DNA of 64,000 nt from JALHNF01 sp031972295 (GCA_031972295.1 DALYEZ010000001.1:59392-123391), one strand, 5' to 3'. Positions 31,813-40,955 are shown, counted from the first letter of the stretch. The notes: a model not told the origin generated them from the sequence alone. Translations and numbers: made by a program.

Positions 31813-32271
31813 ATGAACCACTGGCTCATTAAAAGCGAACCTGATTGCTATTCCATAGACGATCTTAAGAAAGACAAGAAAATTCCTTGGAATGGCGTAC
31901 GAAACTACCAAGCTCGTAACTATATGCGAGACCATATGAAAGTAGGGGATGTAGCCCTCTTTTATCACTCAAGCACTAAACTAACAGGAGTATATGGTGT
32001 AGCAAAAGTTGTAAGTAAACCTCACGCTGATGTAAGTGCCACAGATCCGAAGGACGAACACTTCGATCCGAAATCAACAAAAGAAAAACCAATTTGGGAA
32101 TGTGTGGACTTTGCGTTTGTTAAAAAACTTCCACGAGCAGTATCGTTGGAGGAAATAAAGAGGGATCATAAACTAGGAGGGATTATGGTTGCACAAAGAG
32201 GATCACGACTTTCAATCCAACCAGTAAGTAAAGCTCATTTCGATAGGATCATTGATTTGGGAAATAAGTAA
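31813..32271 (+). CDS. EVE-domain protein
   Basis: 152 residues that form a single EVE domain: HWLIKSEPDCYSIDDL, WNGVRNYQARNYMRDHMKVGD and FYHSS are the family's conserved blocks. EVE proteins belong to the PUA-like fold and are thought to bind modified bases in DNA or RNA. It starts the EVE-YgjP pair; the next ATG is 2 nt after its stop. Confidence 0.92.
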   Translation: MNHWLIKSEPDCYSIDDLKKDKKIPWNGVRNYQARNYMRDHMKVGDVALFYHSSTKLTGVYGVAKVVSKPHADVSATDPKDEHFDPKSTKEKPIWECVDFAFVKKLPRAVSLEEIKRDHKLGGIMVAQRGSRLSIQPVSKAHFDRIIDLGNK

Positions 32272-32272
32272 G

Positions 32273-32806
32273 ATGTACACCGTAAAGATAAATCCTAAAT
32301 CACGGTATCTTCGTATTCGCATCAAACCAGGTGGCGAAGTACTGGTAACCGTACCTAAAAATGTAAACTCATCGGTAGTAGCTAAATTCCTGCAAGATAA
32401 ACACGATTGGATAGAGAAGAAGGTAAAATTGATGGAGCAATATTCAAAAATTCCAAAGGTTACATTATCGAGAAAAGAAATTACCGCACTTAAAACAAAA
32501 GCACTGACATTTATAGAAGAACGTCTTCTATACTTCAATACAAAATACGGATACGAGTGGAATACAATTACAATACGACAGCAGAAATCACGATGGGGAA
32601 GCTGCTCTAAGAAAGGCAATTTGAACTTTAATTACAAGATAGCATTACTGCCAGAACATCTCGCAGACTATATTGTTGTTCATGAACTCTGCCACCTTGG
32701 AGAATTTAATCACTCAGATAGATTCTGGACACTTGTTGCTCGCACCATTCCAGATTATAGAGAAAAAAGAAAAGAACTTAGAGAGAAAGGAGTGGTGTTT
32801 CAATAA
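32273..32806 (+). CDS. YgjP-like (DUF45) metallopeptidase-fold protein
   Basis: 177 residues. HELCH at 137-141 with His147 in FNHSDRFW forms the zinc site; QKSRWGSCSKKGNLNFN precedes it, as in the YgjP/WLM group. Relatives have been linked to proteolysis and to nucleotide hydrolysis, so the reaction stays open. It is directly downstream of the EVE gene. Confidence 0.88.
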   Translation: MYTVKINPKSRYLRIRIKPGGEVLVTVPKNVNSSVVAKFLQDKHDWIEKKVKLMEQYSKIPKVTLSRKEITALKTKALTFIEERLLYFNTKYGYEWNTITIRQQKSRWGSCSKKGNLNFNYKIALLPEHLADYIVVHELCHLGEFNHSDRFWTLVARTIPDYREKRKELREKGVVFQ

Positions 32807-32875
32807 AATTTCGTTTCTGTTTTGAGTCCAATTTTGTTATATTGTTTTAAAGATCGTAATCAACTTACATCCATA

Positions 32876-33349
32876 ATGACCTCAGGAAATAATTTTACAA
32901 GCAAACAAGAGTCTGGAAGTAGTAAAGAGTTACAGAAAGCGATGTATAGTCAGTGGTTTTTTATCCCACTAACTCTTGCTGGGATTATTGGATTAATCTC
33001 AGGAGATTTTTTGCTCGGAATTGTTGTGTTCTTTATACTCACCATTTCTGAAACCGTTCATGTATACCTTCCTTATGCAAATGATAATCCACAAAAGCTT
33101 TGGTTTAAACGAAAGATGTATGGATGGGGATGGGTACCTGTTACTTGGCAAGGATGGTCTGCAACGACACTTTATAGTGCTGTTTTAGTATATTTTACTG
33201 TTACCCTCCCTCAAAGGCCTTCCGCACACGAAATAGTTTTTAACCTCCTTTTTCCAATAATCATTGTGACCCTGATGTTTATTTACCTTGCCTACAAAAA
33301 AGGCGAACGTCCAAAATGGCAATGGGGTATTAAAAATAATAATTTCTAA
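32876..33349 (+). CDS. Membrane protein of unknown function, 157 aa
   Basis: Four hydrophobic helices (about residues 28-48, 50-66, 100-118 and 127-145) with VHVYLPYANDNPQKLWFKRKMYGW between the pairs, given here in part: YGWGWVPVTWQGW is the most distinctive motif. ATG 32876 is chosen over an in-frame start at 32822, which would add a non-membrane extension over the promoter-like TATATT. It converges on the helicase gene. Confidence 0.65.
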   Translation: MTSGNNFTSKQESGSSKELQKAMYSQWFFIPLTLAGIIGLISGDFLLGIVVFFILTISETVHVYLPYANDNPQKLWFKRKMYGWGWVPVTWQGWSATTLYSAVLVYFTVTLPQRPSAHEIVFNLLFPIIIVTLMFIYLAYKKGERPKWQWGIKNNNF

Positions 33350-33354
33350 GGCTT

Positions 33355-35025
33355 TTACTTTTTTGTGATCAGCGAAGCACGAACTAATCGAATATCTTCA
33401 AAAGAAGTTTCAACTTTTTTAGATTTACACAGTTGTATAATTTCTGTCAGTTTTGCCTCAGGATTTTTTGTAATAATACTAGAAATCATTTTGTGATGGG
33501 GGATAGGAGTCGCTAAATATTTTATCTTGAGGTCCGCCCCTTCTTTTAGTAAATCCTCAATATGAGAAATAATTGTTCCCGGAGTTAAATCTCTTTTTTC
33601 TGCAATTTCTTGCAAAGACAATTTTTCTTCAAGATATTTTTTTGTAATCATTCGCGTAGGGACTTTTTCTTCGTGTTCACTCTCAGATTCTTCTTGCTCT
33701 TCAATACTGCCATAGGCACGAGTAATAAAAGCCTCGTGGAGCTTTATAAGCTCAACTGCAGAATATTTTTCTAATGCGTTTTGAGCCCGAATAGATTTCG
33801 CGTGGAGCTCTTTATCAAGCATTAAAATTTCTGGATGCATGAGGAGTGCGTCATCATGAAAACCTAGAAGCTCAACACCTTCTATGGTCCGCACACGAGA
33901 AAGGGCAACATAACCCATTCCGAACGTAAATGTCTTTGAGAGGTCAATCTGAGCAGCGTCAAGCGTCATTCCTTGTGACTTGTGCACAGTAATAGCCCAG
34001 GCATATCGAAGAGGAATTTGTTTTATTTCCGCCTTCACCTTTCCATCTTCTTCTATCCTCCAAGCATCTTCTGTGACCGTTAATTCTGCGCCCGAGACTG
34101 TTTTTACGACAGGGAAGCCAAGATTGGTAAACTTTATAACAACCCCGAGTGTACCGTTATTATATCGCTTTCCTTGATCATTTTTTACAAACATAACCCT
34201 AGTTCCAACTTTAAGTTTCAGAGTCTCTGGCGCAAGACAACTTTGTATCAAACTATCAACAAGATTTGCTTTACCTTTTGTCTTCATCTCAAAAACTTTT
34301 TCTTCATCAGATATTTGTGCGTACTCAGTATTATTAATACGGTCAACATCTTCATTATGTGTGTATAGTTTGGTATGTGTAATATGAGCAACACTTTTTT
34401 TTGTCGAGCCCACAAGCGTACGTTTTAAATTATCTTCCAGGGTGCCAGAACGCATATCTCGCAAAACCAAAGAAAGATTGTCTCCGGTATGACGATACTC
34501 AGTAGTCAGATAACAAACAACAGGATTTAGTTTTTTCCAAACTTTCGCATTAAATGCAAAATCATTCACGCTCACTTCTTTATTTCTACTAACAGGAGGG
34601 AGTTGGAAGAAGTCTCCACAAAACACCACTTGCATTCCTCCAAATGGGCGACTGTCTTTACGAATAGTTCGTGCAACCAAATCAACCATATCAAGCCGAT
34701 GAGCGTGGAGCATCGATATTTCATCAATAACAAGCACCTGAGTGCCTTTGTAGCGCGTATATAAATTTTTCTTTTGCTCTAACTCATCTAAATCATATTC
34801 AGTAAGTCGATCTTTGATTCCAATTCCGGACCAAGAGTGAAGTGTTACTCCTCCTATGTGCGTTGCTGCAATACCAGTAGAAGCAGTTATGGCCGCTGAA
34901 ATAACATGAGACTTAAGCCATTTAATATATTCATTAAGCACGTATGTTTTACCTGCACCAGCTCCGCCAGTAAGAAATACAGAGTGTCCTAGTTTTAGAA
35001 TAGCGAGAGCATCTTCCTGAGTCAT
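33355..35025 (-). CDS. PIF1/RecD-like DNA helicase with C-terminal HTH region
   Basis: 556 residues of superfamily 1B: Walker A GGAGAGKT (20-27), VIDEISMLHAHRLD, GDFFQLPPV, and the C-terminal VHKSQGMTLD and VALSRVRT motifs. PIF1-type helicases unwind DNA 5' to 3', including G-quadruplex and recombination structures. After residue about 455 a further domain contains SLQEIAEKRDLTPGTIISHI, a helix-turn-helix like that found at the end of RecQ- and PIF1-type bacterial helicases. Confidence 0.9.
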   Translation of the reverse strand: MTQEDALAILKLGHSVFLTGGAGAGKTYVLNEYIKWLKSHVISAAITASTGIAATHIGGVTLHSWSGIGIKDRLTEYDLDELEQKKNLYTRYKGTQVLVIDEISMLHAHRLDMVDLVARTIRKDSRPFGGMQVVFCGDFFQLPPVSRNKEVSVNDFAFNAKVWKKLNPVVCYLTTEYRHTGDNLSLVLRDMRSGTLEDNLKRTLVGSTKKSVAHITHTKLYTHNEDVDRINNTEYAQISDEEKVFEMKTKGKANLVDSLIQSCLAPETLKLKVGTRVMFVKNDQGKRYNNGTLGVVIKFTNLGFPVVKTVSGAELTVTEDAWRIEEDGKVKAEIKQIPLRYAWAITVHKSQGMTLDAAQIDLSKTFTFGMGYVALSRVRTIEGVELLGFHDDALLMHPEILMLDKELHAKSIRAQNALEKYSAVELIKLHEAFITRAYGSIEEQEESESEHEEKVPTRMITKKYLEEKLSLQEIAEKRDLTPGTIISHIEDLLKEGADLKIKYLATPIPHHKMISSIITKNPEAKLTEIIQLCKSKKVETSFEDIRLVRASLITKK

Positions 35026-35096
35026 TGTGTTTCAAGTATACCGGTTTATATTCAGGAGAGGTATTTGACAATTATTTACTGTTTTGAGATTATATT

Positions 35097-35126
35097 GATG
35101 CGTCCTCGGGATTCCCAGGCGCATCC
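35097..35126 (+). promoter_or_regulatory. Leader hairpin of the 53-aa gene at 35148
   Basis: GATGCG pairs with CGCATC around CCT/AGG and GGG/CCC, directly after a TTGACA (35065-35070) promoter and before the AGAGGTGG ribosome binding site. It could protect the mRNA or hold a regulator. Confidence 0.5.
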
Positions 35127-35147
35127 CTCAGAAGAAAGAGGTGGACA

Positions 35148-35309
35148 ATGAAGAAGAGTTTCCAGCAGATGACCCAGCTCGTGCGCCGCAGCGTTGGCCG
35201 CGATTCCTCCACCCGGACCAACTCCACGGAGGTGACCGGCAACTCCGGCGACCGTGCAGCGAACCAGAATGAAAGTGCCGGCGCAGTCATTGCCGGCGTC
35301 GCGGGATAA
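35148..35309 (+). CDS. Small GC-rich protein, 53 aa
   Basis: MKKSFQQMTQLVRRSVGRDS, then a Thr/Asn/Ser/Gly-rich stretch ending AGAVIAGVAG. It begins after AGAGGTGG at a proper distance and lies between a promoter with a leader hairpin and a terminator. Codons are much richer in G and C than elsewhere in the window. It is unlikely to have a stable fold on its own; function unknown. Confidence 0.6.
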   Translation: MKKSFQQMTQLVRRSVGRDSSTRTNSTEVTGNSGDRAANQNESAGAVIAGVAG

Positions 35310-35325
35310 GTAGCCCACGAAAACC

Positions 35326-35367
35326 AACCCTCCAACAAAACATCGTTGGAGGGTTCATTATTTTTAT
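35326..35367 (+). terminator. Terminator of the 53-aa gene
   Basis: A perfect 11-bp stem (35326-35336 with 35345-35355) followed by a moderately T-rich tail. Confidence 0.75.
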
Positions 35368-35440
35368 AGAGTGGATTAAGATATTTGCATTAATTAATTT
35401 CTATGATAAAAATTAATTACCTCCGTTTGGGAGAAATGTG

Positions 35441-35695
35441 ATGAAAGCGTCGCAAGCGGGTTTTGGATCACTCGGTCTATTCCAAGATCCATCTGAAACC
35501 TTAGCAGGACAGGGGATTAAGCTAGATCCTTCATTCGTGCATCTTTTGACATGTGCCGTGTGTCAAAAGGAACAACAAAATCGGTACGGAAGACATACGC
35601 ATTACCCGTCACAAACTGAAGAAGCAACCTGTTGCCGGGAATGCGAAAAACGTTATGTGGAAGGAAAATATTCCACCCGAATCATCGCTAACTAG
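35441..35695 (+). CDS. Small protein with two CxxC motifs, 84 aa
   Basis: After a Gly-rich start the sequence has CAVCQKEQQ near residue 38 and CCRECEKRY near residue 66, a pair of CxxC knuckles that fits a zinc ribbon. ATG 35441 follows TTGGGAGAAA at a good distance. A TTGCAT/TAAAAA promoter lies upstream. A role in binding nucleic acid or protein is an inference. Confidence 0.62.
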   Translation: MKASQAGFGSLGLFQDPSETLAGQGIKLDPSFVHLLTCAVCQKEQQNRYGRHTHYPSQTEEATCCRECEKRYVEGKYSTRIIAN

Positions 35696-35710
35696 GGAAG
35701 TGTCTCATAA

Positions 35711-35775
35711 AAGCCCCGTTAAAATATTTTACTAACCCAAAGTGTGGTTCAAAGTAAGATAAGACGGGGCTTCGT
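35711..35775 (+). terminator. Long-range terminator or attenuator-like hairpin
   Basis: 35711-35719 pairs with 35764-35772 around an inner TTACT/AGTAA and AACC/GGTT helix. The T-run is weak. Confidence 0.6.
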
Positions 35776-35819
35776 TAATTTAATATAATGTCGCACAATA
35801 TATCTTTTGCGACGTATAT

Positions 35820-36350
35820 ATGATTGAAACCATGAGGGGTATACTGGATCGAATGCTTACATATTTACAGCGCTGGAAAGTTGTTAATGCCCTCTATCAT
35901 CTATCCAGAAGCCGTGACTTACAAATCTGGCTACCTGAACATGATCTCTGTGCTTGGATTTCTGGTAGCAATATGCGTACGCATGCTGGTCCAGATACTT
36001 TTTTTCAAAAACTAAAATTCAGGTGGTGGTATTTTTTCTTTCGAGTTAGTAATCATGATCAGTTATATCAAAAGATACGTAACGTAGTTCATCAATGTGA
36101 AAGGATCAACTGGATTGAGCGAACCAAAGGAGATGACAAAATTTCTGATTATATAGCCCTATCTTGGCGTGGTGAAGAAGTTTACCCGATCTCACATTTA
36201 ATATTTGGGGTTTACTATGCAAGAACTATCTGGACAGGAGTTATGGTTGGTCTTCTTGTATGGTTTACAATAGTTCAAGTAGAAAAGATTATTCCTAGAG
36301 AACCACAAAGAGTTCAAATAGAGATTATACAGCCTCAGATTAAACCTTAA
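35820..36350 (+). CDS. Tail-anchored hypothetical protein, 176 aa
   Basis: A basic, aromatic-rich soluble part (KFRWWYFFFRVSNHDQLYQK is its core) is followed by one hydrophobic helix (about residues 136-156) and a short Pro-rich tail. Family unknown. TATATA lies directly before the ATG and there is no Shine-Dalgarno sequence, so it belongs to the leaderless class in spite of its position among orphan genes. Confidence 0.6.
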   Translation: MIETMRGILDRMLTYLQRWKVVNALYHLSRSRDLQIWLPEHDLCAWISGSNMRTHAGPDTFFQKLKFRWWYFFFRVSNHDQLYQKIRNVVHQCERINWIERTKGDDKISDYIALSWRGEEVYPISHLIFGVYYARTIWTGVMVGLLVWFTIVQVEKIIPREPQRVQIEIIQPQIKP

Positions 36351-36431
36351 TTAGAGGGGATTCGCTTCCCTGTTTTAGTAAAAGAAAAAACGACACTTGA
36401 ACGTCGCAATTTCTAATCCAGTTATCCTTTT

Positions 36432-36833
36432 CTAAAATGATTTCTCAAAAAGATTATCTAGACAAAGAATATATTCTCTGAAGAAATCAAAATCCAACTC
36501 ACCATCTTCTCCAGAATACTCTTCTTCACATTGAGCATGGGTTTTCTTTACATCATTTTTGTATTGGATGTAACAAGCCTCTCCTGGTGCATCATATCTC
36601 CATCCAGTTACGTTATTCCATTTTGTGGACTCTTGTTTGTAAATAGTGAGACATGCCTCTTTTTGTTGAGCATCAAACTCTCTTTTTTCTGAGTTTTCCC
36701 GTGCATAATATTCTCTATTTGCAAGATCTGTCTTAGCTGCTAAATAGTTACTCACTATAACTGCAATTGATACCAAAAAAATAACGACAACAATCTTAAA
36801 CCAATTATTACTGATCAGATTTTTAATGTGCAT
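36432..36833 (-). CDS. Membrane-anchored hypothetical protein, 133 aa
   Basis: One helix (about residues 12-32) and an outside region with a charged coiled part (NREYYARENSEKREFDAQQK) and four cysteines (EACLTIY, EACYIQY, AQCEEEY, ILCLDNL) that could form two disulfides. Unknown family. Confidence 0.62.
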   Translation of the reverse strand: MHIKNLISNNWFKIVVVIFLVSIAVIVSNYLAAKTDLANREYYARENSEKREFDAQQKEACLTIYKQESTKWNNVTGWRYDAPGEACYIQYKNDVKKTHAQCEEEYSGEDGELDFDFFREYILCLDNLFEKSF

Positions 36834-36905
36834 ATTAATTTATATTATTAAAATAATATCACACACCCTTATTTCCCATCCCTCGTCAAATTCCCCACTC
36901 TTCCA

Positions 36906-36934
36906 TTGACATTTATATATTTTAATGCTATAGT
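36906..36934 (+). promoter_or_regulatory. Promoter of the 101-aa membrane protein gene
   Basis: TTGACA (36906-36911) and TATAGT (36929-36934), 17 nt apart; the leader is about 35 nt with AGAGG before the ATG. Confidence 0.7.
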
Positions 36935-36974
36935 ATACGAAGCACTAGTTCATTTCACATACCAGAGGTTACAG

Positions 36975-37280
36975 ATGAACGCAGAAACCCAACAACCGAA
37001 AAAAATTTCCCTGGAAGAGACACACATCTTCTGTTTTTGCATCGGAATACTAAACACCGTCATGGTTGGATACATACTTACCAAAAACGGTTTTCAGTAC
37101 TTTGAAGAGCTGAAGGATCTAATCATGTTTGTGTTGTCTATCTACATAGCAATACGAATCAATCGTTTTATTGATCTTGATTATGAGTTCTTTGGTTTGC
37201 ATTTGAAATCGGTGGTGCCTGCAATCTTGATGATAGGTGCAGTATCGGCGATTTTCAAGTACATACTGGTATATTTTTGA
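36975..37280 (+). CDS. Three-helix membrane protein, 101 aa
   Basis: Three hydrophobic helices (about residues 18-36, 44-60 and 75-97). ATG 36975 is chosen because it follows AGAGG; an upstream in-frame ATG at 36906-36930 lies in the promoter. Unknown family, Shine-Dalgarno class, with its own terminator. Confidence 0.62.
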   Translation: MNAETQQPKKISLEETHIFCFCIGILNTVMVGYILTKNGFQYFEELKDLIMFVLSIYIAIRINRFIDLDYEFFGLHLKSVVPAILMIGAVSAIFKYILVYF

Positions 37281-37303
37281 TCGAAAAAAACGGACGGCCA
37301 GAG

Positions 37304-37335
37304 GGCATTAACCAACAAGTTAGTGCCTTTTTATT
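37304..37335 (+). terminator. Terminator of the 101-aa gene
   Basis: A 9-bp stem (37304-37312 with 37319-37327) followed by TTTTTATTT. Confidence 0.75.
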
Positions 37336-37340
37336 TGCTT

Positions 37341-37380
37341 ATATAAAAATAGAAAACCCGTCTTGCAATAGGTTTTCTAT
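37341..37380 (-). terminator. Terminator of the 67-aa minus-strand gene
   Basis: A 10-bp perfect stem (37349-37358 with 37371-37380); on the minus strand it is followed by TTTTATAT. Confidence 0.7.
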
Positions 37381-37395
37381 TACATAAACGGGTTG

Positions 37396-37599
37396 TTACA
37401 TTGAACCTGGCGATGGTTGAATTGGCGACAGTTGTTTCAACTCTTCAGAAAAAGCCACTGTGGGCTTATCTCCCGAGAAGTTCTGGATGATGAATGCTTC
37501 GACACCATGTACCATGGTTGACTGAACCACTTTCATCTCACCACCTGAGACGCGACTGAGATCGCCATAAAGCGGGGTGAAAAGAACAATACCCTTCAT
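37396..37599 (-). CDS. Small hypothetical protein, 67 aa
   Basis: A short, mostly strand-forming protein (MKGIVLFTPLYGDLSRVSGG) with no membrane helix. It has a complete promoter, AGGAGGAGGG before the ATG and a terminator, so expression is likely even though the family is unknown. Confidence 0.6.
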   Translation of the reverse strand: MKGIVLFTPLYGDLSRVSGGEMKVVQSTMVHGVEAFIIQNFSGDKPTVAFSEELKQLSPIQPSPGSM

Positions 37600-37645
37600 T
37601 GAATCCCTCCTCCTACAGTTGGTAAAAAGGAAACCACGCCATTAA

Positions 37646-37674
37646 TTTATACTATATATTTGAATAAAAGTCAA
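37646..37674 (-). promoter_or_regulatory. Promoter of the 67-aa gene
   Basis: On the minus strand TTGACT (37669-37674), 17 nt, TATAAA (37646-37651). Confidence 0.65.
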
Positions 37675-37728
37675 TAATACTAACCCTCACAACCTCCTCC
37701 CCCTTCAAAATCTAAGGGGAGATCATTA

Positions 37729-37776
37729 TTGACAAATATGTACTCTAGTGGTAAAAATTGTTATTGTTCTCTGACA
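37729..37776 (+). promoter_or_regulatory. Promoter plus boxA-like motif of the 80-aa gene
   Basis: TTGACA (37729-37734), 17 nt, TAAAAA (37752-37757) preceded by GTGG; then TGTTCTCTGACA at 37765-37776, a boxA-like variant; AAGGGTGG precedes the ATG. Confidence 0.5.
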
Positions 37777-37790
37777 GAAGGGTGGTTTAT

Positions 37791-38033
37791 ATGCGAAACA
37801 AACTTCTGAGTGTATTTCTCGGAACAAATCCCAGCGACAAGGATATTTACGAGGCCAAAGGATTTTTGGCAGTAGCTGGCTTCCTTCTGTGGTTCTTTTG
37901 TTTTGCAATAATCGCGGAGCAAGGAATGCCATTCAGTTGGGCAGTACTCTTGCTGGCAGTTTGGGTAAGAATCATTAAGGCACTTGAAACCAATTTCGAG
38001 AAAGCGTCCGAACTTGAACGAGGAGGTGGCTAG
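37791..38033 (+). CDS. Two-helix membrane protein, 80 aa
   Basis: A short cytoplasmic start (LGTNPSDKDIYEAKG), two helices (about residues 26-42 and 48-62) and a charged tail. The next protein has the same plan (GKDADPDKLNTFR, two helices, charged tail), so the two are probably distant paralogues. The stop TAG overlaps the GTG start of the next gene. Confidence 0.62.
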   Translation: MRNKLLSVFLGTNPSDKDIYEAKGFLAVAGFLLWFFCFAIIAEQGMPFSWAVLLLAVWVRIIKALETNFEKASELERGGG

Positions 38034-38314
38034 TGAAAATGACAGTTGCTTCAGCCTGTATTTATTTTATCGGCAAGGATGCCGATCCCGACAAACTGAA
38101 TACCTTCAGAGTGCGCCTCTGGTTCGTGGTAGTGATTTTTTTCTTGTCGCTCACCACCATCGTCATCGCCATGTGTATGGAGATAGAAAATGGATGGATT
38201 GCTCTTCCTATCTGCCTTTGGAGCATGACGATGGCGAGTATTTACCGTTCGAAAACAATTTCAATTCAACAAGACAAACTAAGGAGGGGTGAATTTTGGA
38301 CCCGCAAAGAATAA
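38033..38314 (+). CDS. Two-helix membrane protein, 93 aa
   Basis: GTG start at 38033, preceded by GAGGAGG at a good distance and overlapping the stop of the 80-aa gene; an ATG at 38039 is the alternative. Two hydrophobic helices (about residues 27-48 and 52-68) and a charged C-terminus. It forms a coupled pair with the 80-aa protein. Family unknown. Confidence 0.62.
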   Translation: MKMTVASACIYFIGKDADPDKLNTFRVRLWFVVVIFFLSLTTIVIAMCMEIENGWIALPICLWSMTMASIYRSKTISIQQDKLRRGEFWTRKE

Positions 38315-38339
38315 GACTCTCACGAAATTTTGGACAGAT

Positions 38340-38376
38340 ATGGCATCGAGAATAAATCCGGTGCCATTTTATTTTG
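38340..38376 (+). terminator. Terminator before topA
   Basis: A 6-bp stem (38340-38345 with 38362-38367) followed by TTTATTTT. Confidence 0.6.
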
Positions 38377-38490
38377 CAAAAAAAGTAAATCCTAAAAATC
38401 CTAATATAGATTCACTTGCTGTAAACGAATTACTACTCCGAGTAGAGAAACTTGCAATAAAACGGCATGTATACTATAGAATAGTAAGTT

Positions 38491-40908
38491 ATGAAGCTCT
38501 TAATCGTAGAATCTCCTTCTAAAGCCAAGACTATCGAAAAGTATCTCGATGGCGAATATACCGTACGTGCCAGTATTGGACACGTTCGTGATCTTCCTAA
38601 ATCTAATAAGCAAGCTATCGACATTGAGGCTGGCTTTGTTCCGACATATGAGATTTCTCCCCGAAAAGACGCAGTAGTTGCTGAAATAAAAAAGCTCGCT
38701 AAAAAAGCATCTCAAGTGCTTTTGGCAACTGACCCCGACCGAGAAGGTGAAGCTATTGCGTGGCACATACAAGAGGCTTGTAATTTGAAAGGTGCAGAGC
38801 GTGTGACGTTTAATGAGATCACTAAGGAAGCAGTGCTCGAAGCCATCAAACATCCCCGCGCAATTGACATGAACTTGAAAGAAGCCCAAGAGGCACGTCG
38901 TGTACTTGATAGATTGGTGGGTTATGACCTCTCGGGACTTATTTGGAAAAAGGTACGCTATGGTCTTTCGGCTGGGCGAGTGCAGTCCCCTGCGCTCCGT
39001 ATCATCATGGAACGTGAACGAGAAATTCGTGCATTCATTCCTGAAATTTTCTTTGTACTCGATGGTGACTTTGAAACAACTGCAGTAAAAAAAATAAAGC
39101 TCACTCTTACGTGTGATGAAGAGCCGAAAACAAAAGATGAAGTTGATCGGATTCTGAAAATTGGCAATGCACATGATTGGAACGTAGTGGACGTATCGCA
39201 AAGCGAAGCAAAACGAAGTCCGAAAGCCCCATTTACTACGTCTACCTTGCAACAAGCAGCGAGTTCACGTTTAGGATTTTCACCATCACGCACCATGGGC
39301 GTAGCGCAGAAGCTTTACGAAAAAGGATTCATTACTTACATGCGTACCGACAGTACCAACATGTCAGCCCAAGCAGTTGCAGAAATAGCGAGCGTGATTA
39401 CAAAACAATTTGGTAAAGACTACCTTGAAGTTCGACAATATAAAACAAAATCAAAAAATGCCCAGGAAGCCCACGAAGCAATTCGCCCAACACACGCAAG
39501 CGTAGGTCATGCCGGCGCAACAGATGATGAAAAAGAACTCTATGGACTCATCTGGGGGCGAACACTTGCTTCACAAATGAGTGACGCAAAAGTTTTGCGT
39601 ACAAAAATTTCAGCGAATGTAGTTGCAAGTAAAGAAACTATTCCAAACTTTTCTGTAAACGGTTCCATTACACTTTTCCCAGGATGGTTGCTGGCTGATC
39701 CAGACGGTAAGGGTGAGGACGTAGAATTACCTGCTCTTAAAGAAAAAGACGGACTGAAAGCACTCGAACTCCGTTCGCTCCAAAAACAAACGGAACCACC
39801 AAGCCGTTATACTGAAGCCGGACTTGTAAAAGAGCTCGAAAAGCGTGGTATTGGTCGCCCTTCTACATACGCATCTATTATTTCCACCATTGAAGAACGA
39901 GGGTATGTGGAGAAACAAGGTAAAACTCTCTTCCCTACTGACACTGGTGACGTAGTGAGCAGTTTCCTTGAAGAGCATTTTGGAAAATATATCAGTGACT
40001 CATTTACCGCAGAAATGGAAGACGAGCTCGACGAAATCGCAAACGGTACTCGCACATACAAAAAAACACTCGAAGAGTTTTACACACCGTTTTTGAAAGA
40101 TGTGAAAGAGAAAGATAAGAGTGCGGGCAAAGCGACTGATTTAGGAAAAGCTGACTCCTCTATTCGGTGTCCAATCTGCACAAGTGATATGGTTATTAAA
40201 CTTGGTAAAGGTGGGAAATTTTTGTCCTGCTCTCGATATCCAGAATGTACCGGTGCACTGACCCTTGATGGTCAGGAAGTTGGCGAAGAAAAACCATTTA
40301 CCTTTCACCCAAAAACAGGTGAAGCTATTTATCTTCTTACAGGACGCTTTGGGCCATACGTACAACTTGGTAAGAGTCCTAAGAAAGAACCAAAGGTAAA
40401 AGGAAAGAAAAAGAAAATTGCTGAGGAAGTTGCAGCACCAATAGTGCCCGCACCAAAACGAGCAAGTCTTCCTCCACGCTTTAAACCAGAAGACCTGACT
40501 CCTGAAATGGCAATAAAACTTCTTGAGCTTCCTCGAGATTTAGGAATGGATCCCAAGACGGGAGAACCTATCATTGCAAACAACGGACGCTTTGGGCCAT
40601 ACGTTGGACGCAATCGAGAATTTAGATCTATTAAAAAACCACTCGATGCATACACCATAACCCTCGAGCAAGCAGTGGTGCTCTTAAACACACCGAAGGC
40701 ATTACCAAAAGGCGCGACACTTGTGCGCACTGTTGGGATTCATCCAAAAACAAAACGTGAGATCCAAATCTTGAACTCAAAATCCGGATTCTTTGTGAAG
40801 CAAGGCTTGCAGCGTATTTATATTCCTGACAGCATGAATGTTGAAACAATCACCCTTGATGAAGTTATCGATATTATTAATTCTGCAAGTACACGCGGAA
40901 AAAGATAA
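38491..40908 (+). CDS. topA: DNA topoisomerase I
   Basis: 805 residues. The Toprim domain starts KLLIVESPSKAKTIEKYL and has DPDREGEAIAWH; the active-site tyrosine is in YMRTDSTNMS. After the type IA core there is one four-cysteine zinc ribbon (CPICTSDM and CSRYPECTG) and at least two C-terminal repeats with GRFGPYV. It relaxes negative supercoils and balances gyrase. TATACT and TATAGA boxes lie 10-20 nt before the ATG. Confidence 0.96.
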   Translation: MKLLIVESPSKAKTIEKYLDGEYTVRASIGHVRDLPKSNKQAIDIEAGFVPTYEISPRKDAVVAEIKKLAKKASQVLLATDPDREGEAIAWHIQEACNLKGAERVTFNEITKEAVLEAIKHPRAIDMNLKEAQEARRVLDRLVGYDLSGLIWKKVRYGLSAGRVQSPALRIIMEREREIRAFIPEIFFVLDGDFETTAVKKIKLTLTCDEEPKTKDEVDRILKIGNAHDWNVVDVSQSEAKRSPKAPFTTSTLQQAASSRLGFSPSRTMGVAQKLYEKGFITYMRTDSTNMSAQAVAEIASVITKQFGKDYLEVRQYKTKSKNAQEAHEAIRPTHASVGHAGATDDEKELYGLIWGRTLASQMSDAKVLRTKISANVVASKETIPNFSVNGSITLFPGWLLADPDGKGEDVELPALKEKDGLKALELRSLQKQTEPPSRYTEAGLVKELEKRGIGRPSTYASIISTIEERGYVEKQGKTLFPTDTGDVVSSFLEEHFGKYISDSFTAEMEDELDEIANGTRTYKKTLEEFYTPFLKDVKEKDKSAGKATDLGKADSSIRCPICTSDMVIKLGKGGKFLSCSRYPECTGALTLDGQEVGEEKPFTFHPKTGEAIYLLTGRFGPYVQLGKSPKKEPKVKGKKKKIAEEVAAPIVPAPKRASLPPRFKPEDLTPEMAIKLLELPRDLGMDPKTGEPIIANNGRFGPYVGRNREFRSIKKPLDAYTITLEQAVVLLNTPKALPKGATLVRTVGIHPKTKREIQILNSKSGFFVKQGLQRIYIPDSMNVETITLDEVIDIINSASTRGKR

Positions 40909-40955
40909 TTGAGAAATACTTGTCTTCTTAGCTATAAGATGGTTGTATATAAGAA

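Noticed and set aside
35076..35338. Two overlapping minus-strand frames (82-83 aa)
   Set aside because: They are antisense shadows of the GC-rich 53-aa gene and its leader, without ribosome binding sites.
38289..38522. 77-codon frame between the 93-aa gene and topA
   Set aside because: It runs through a terminator hairpin and into topA in another frame.
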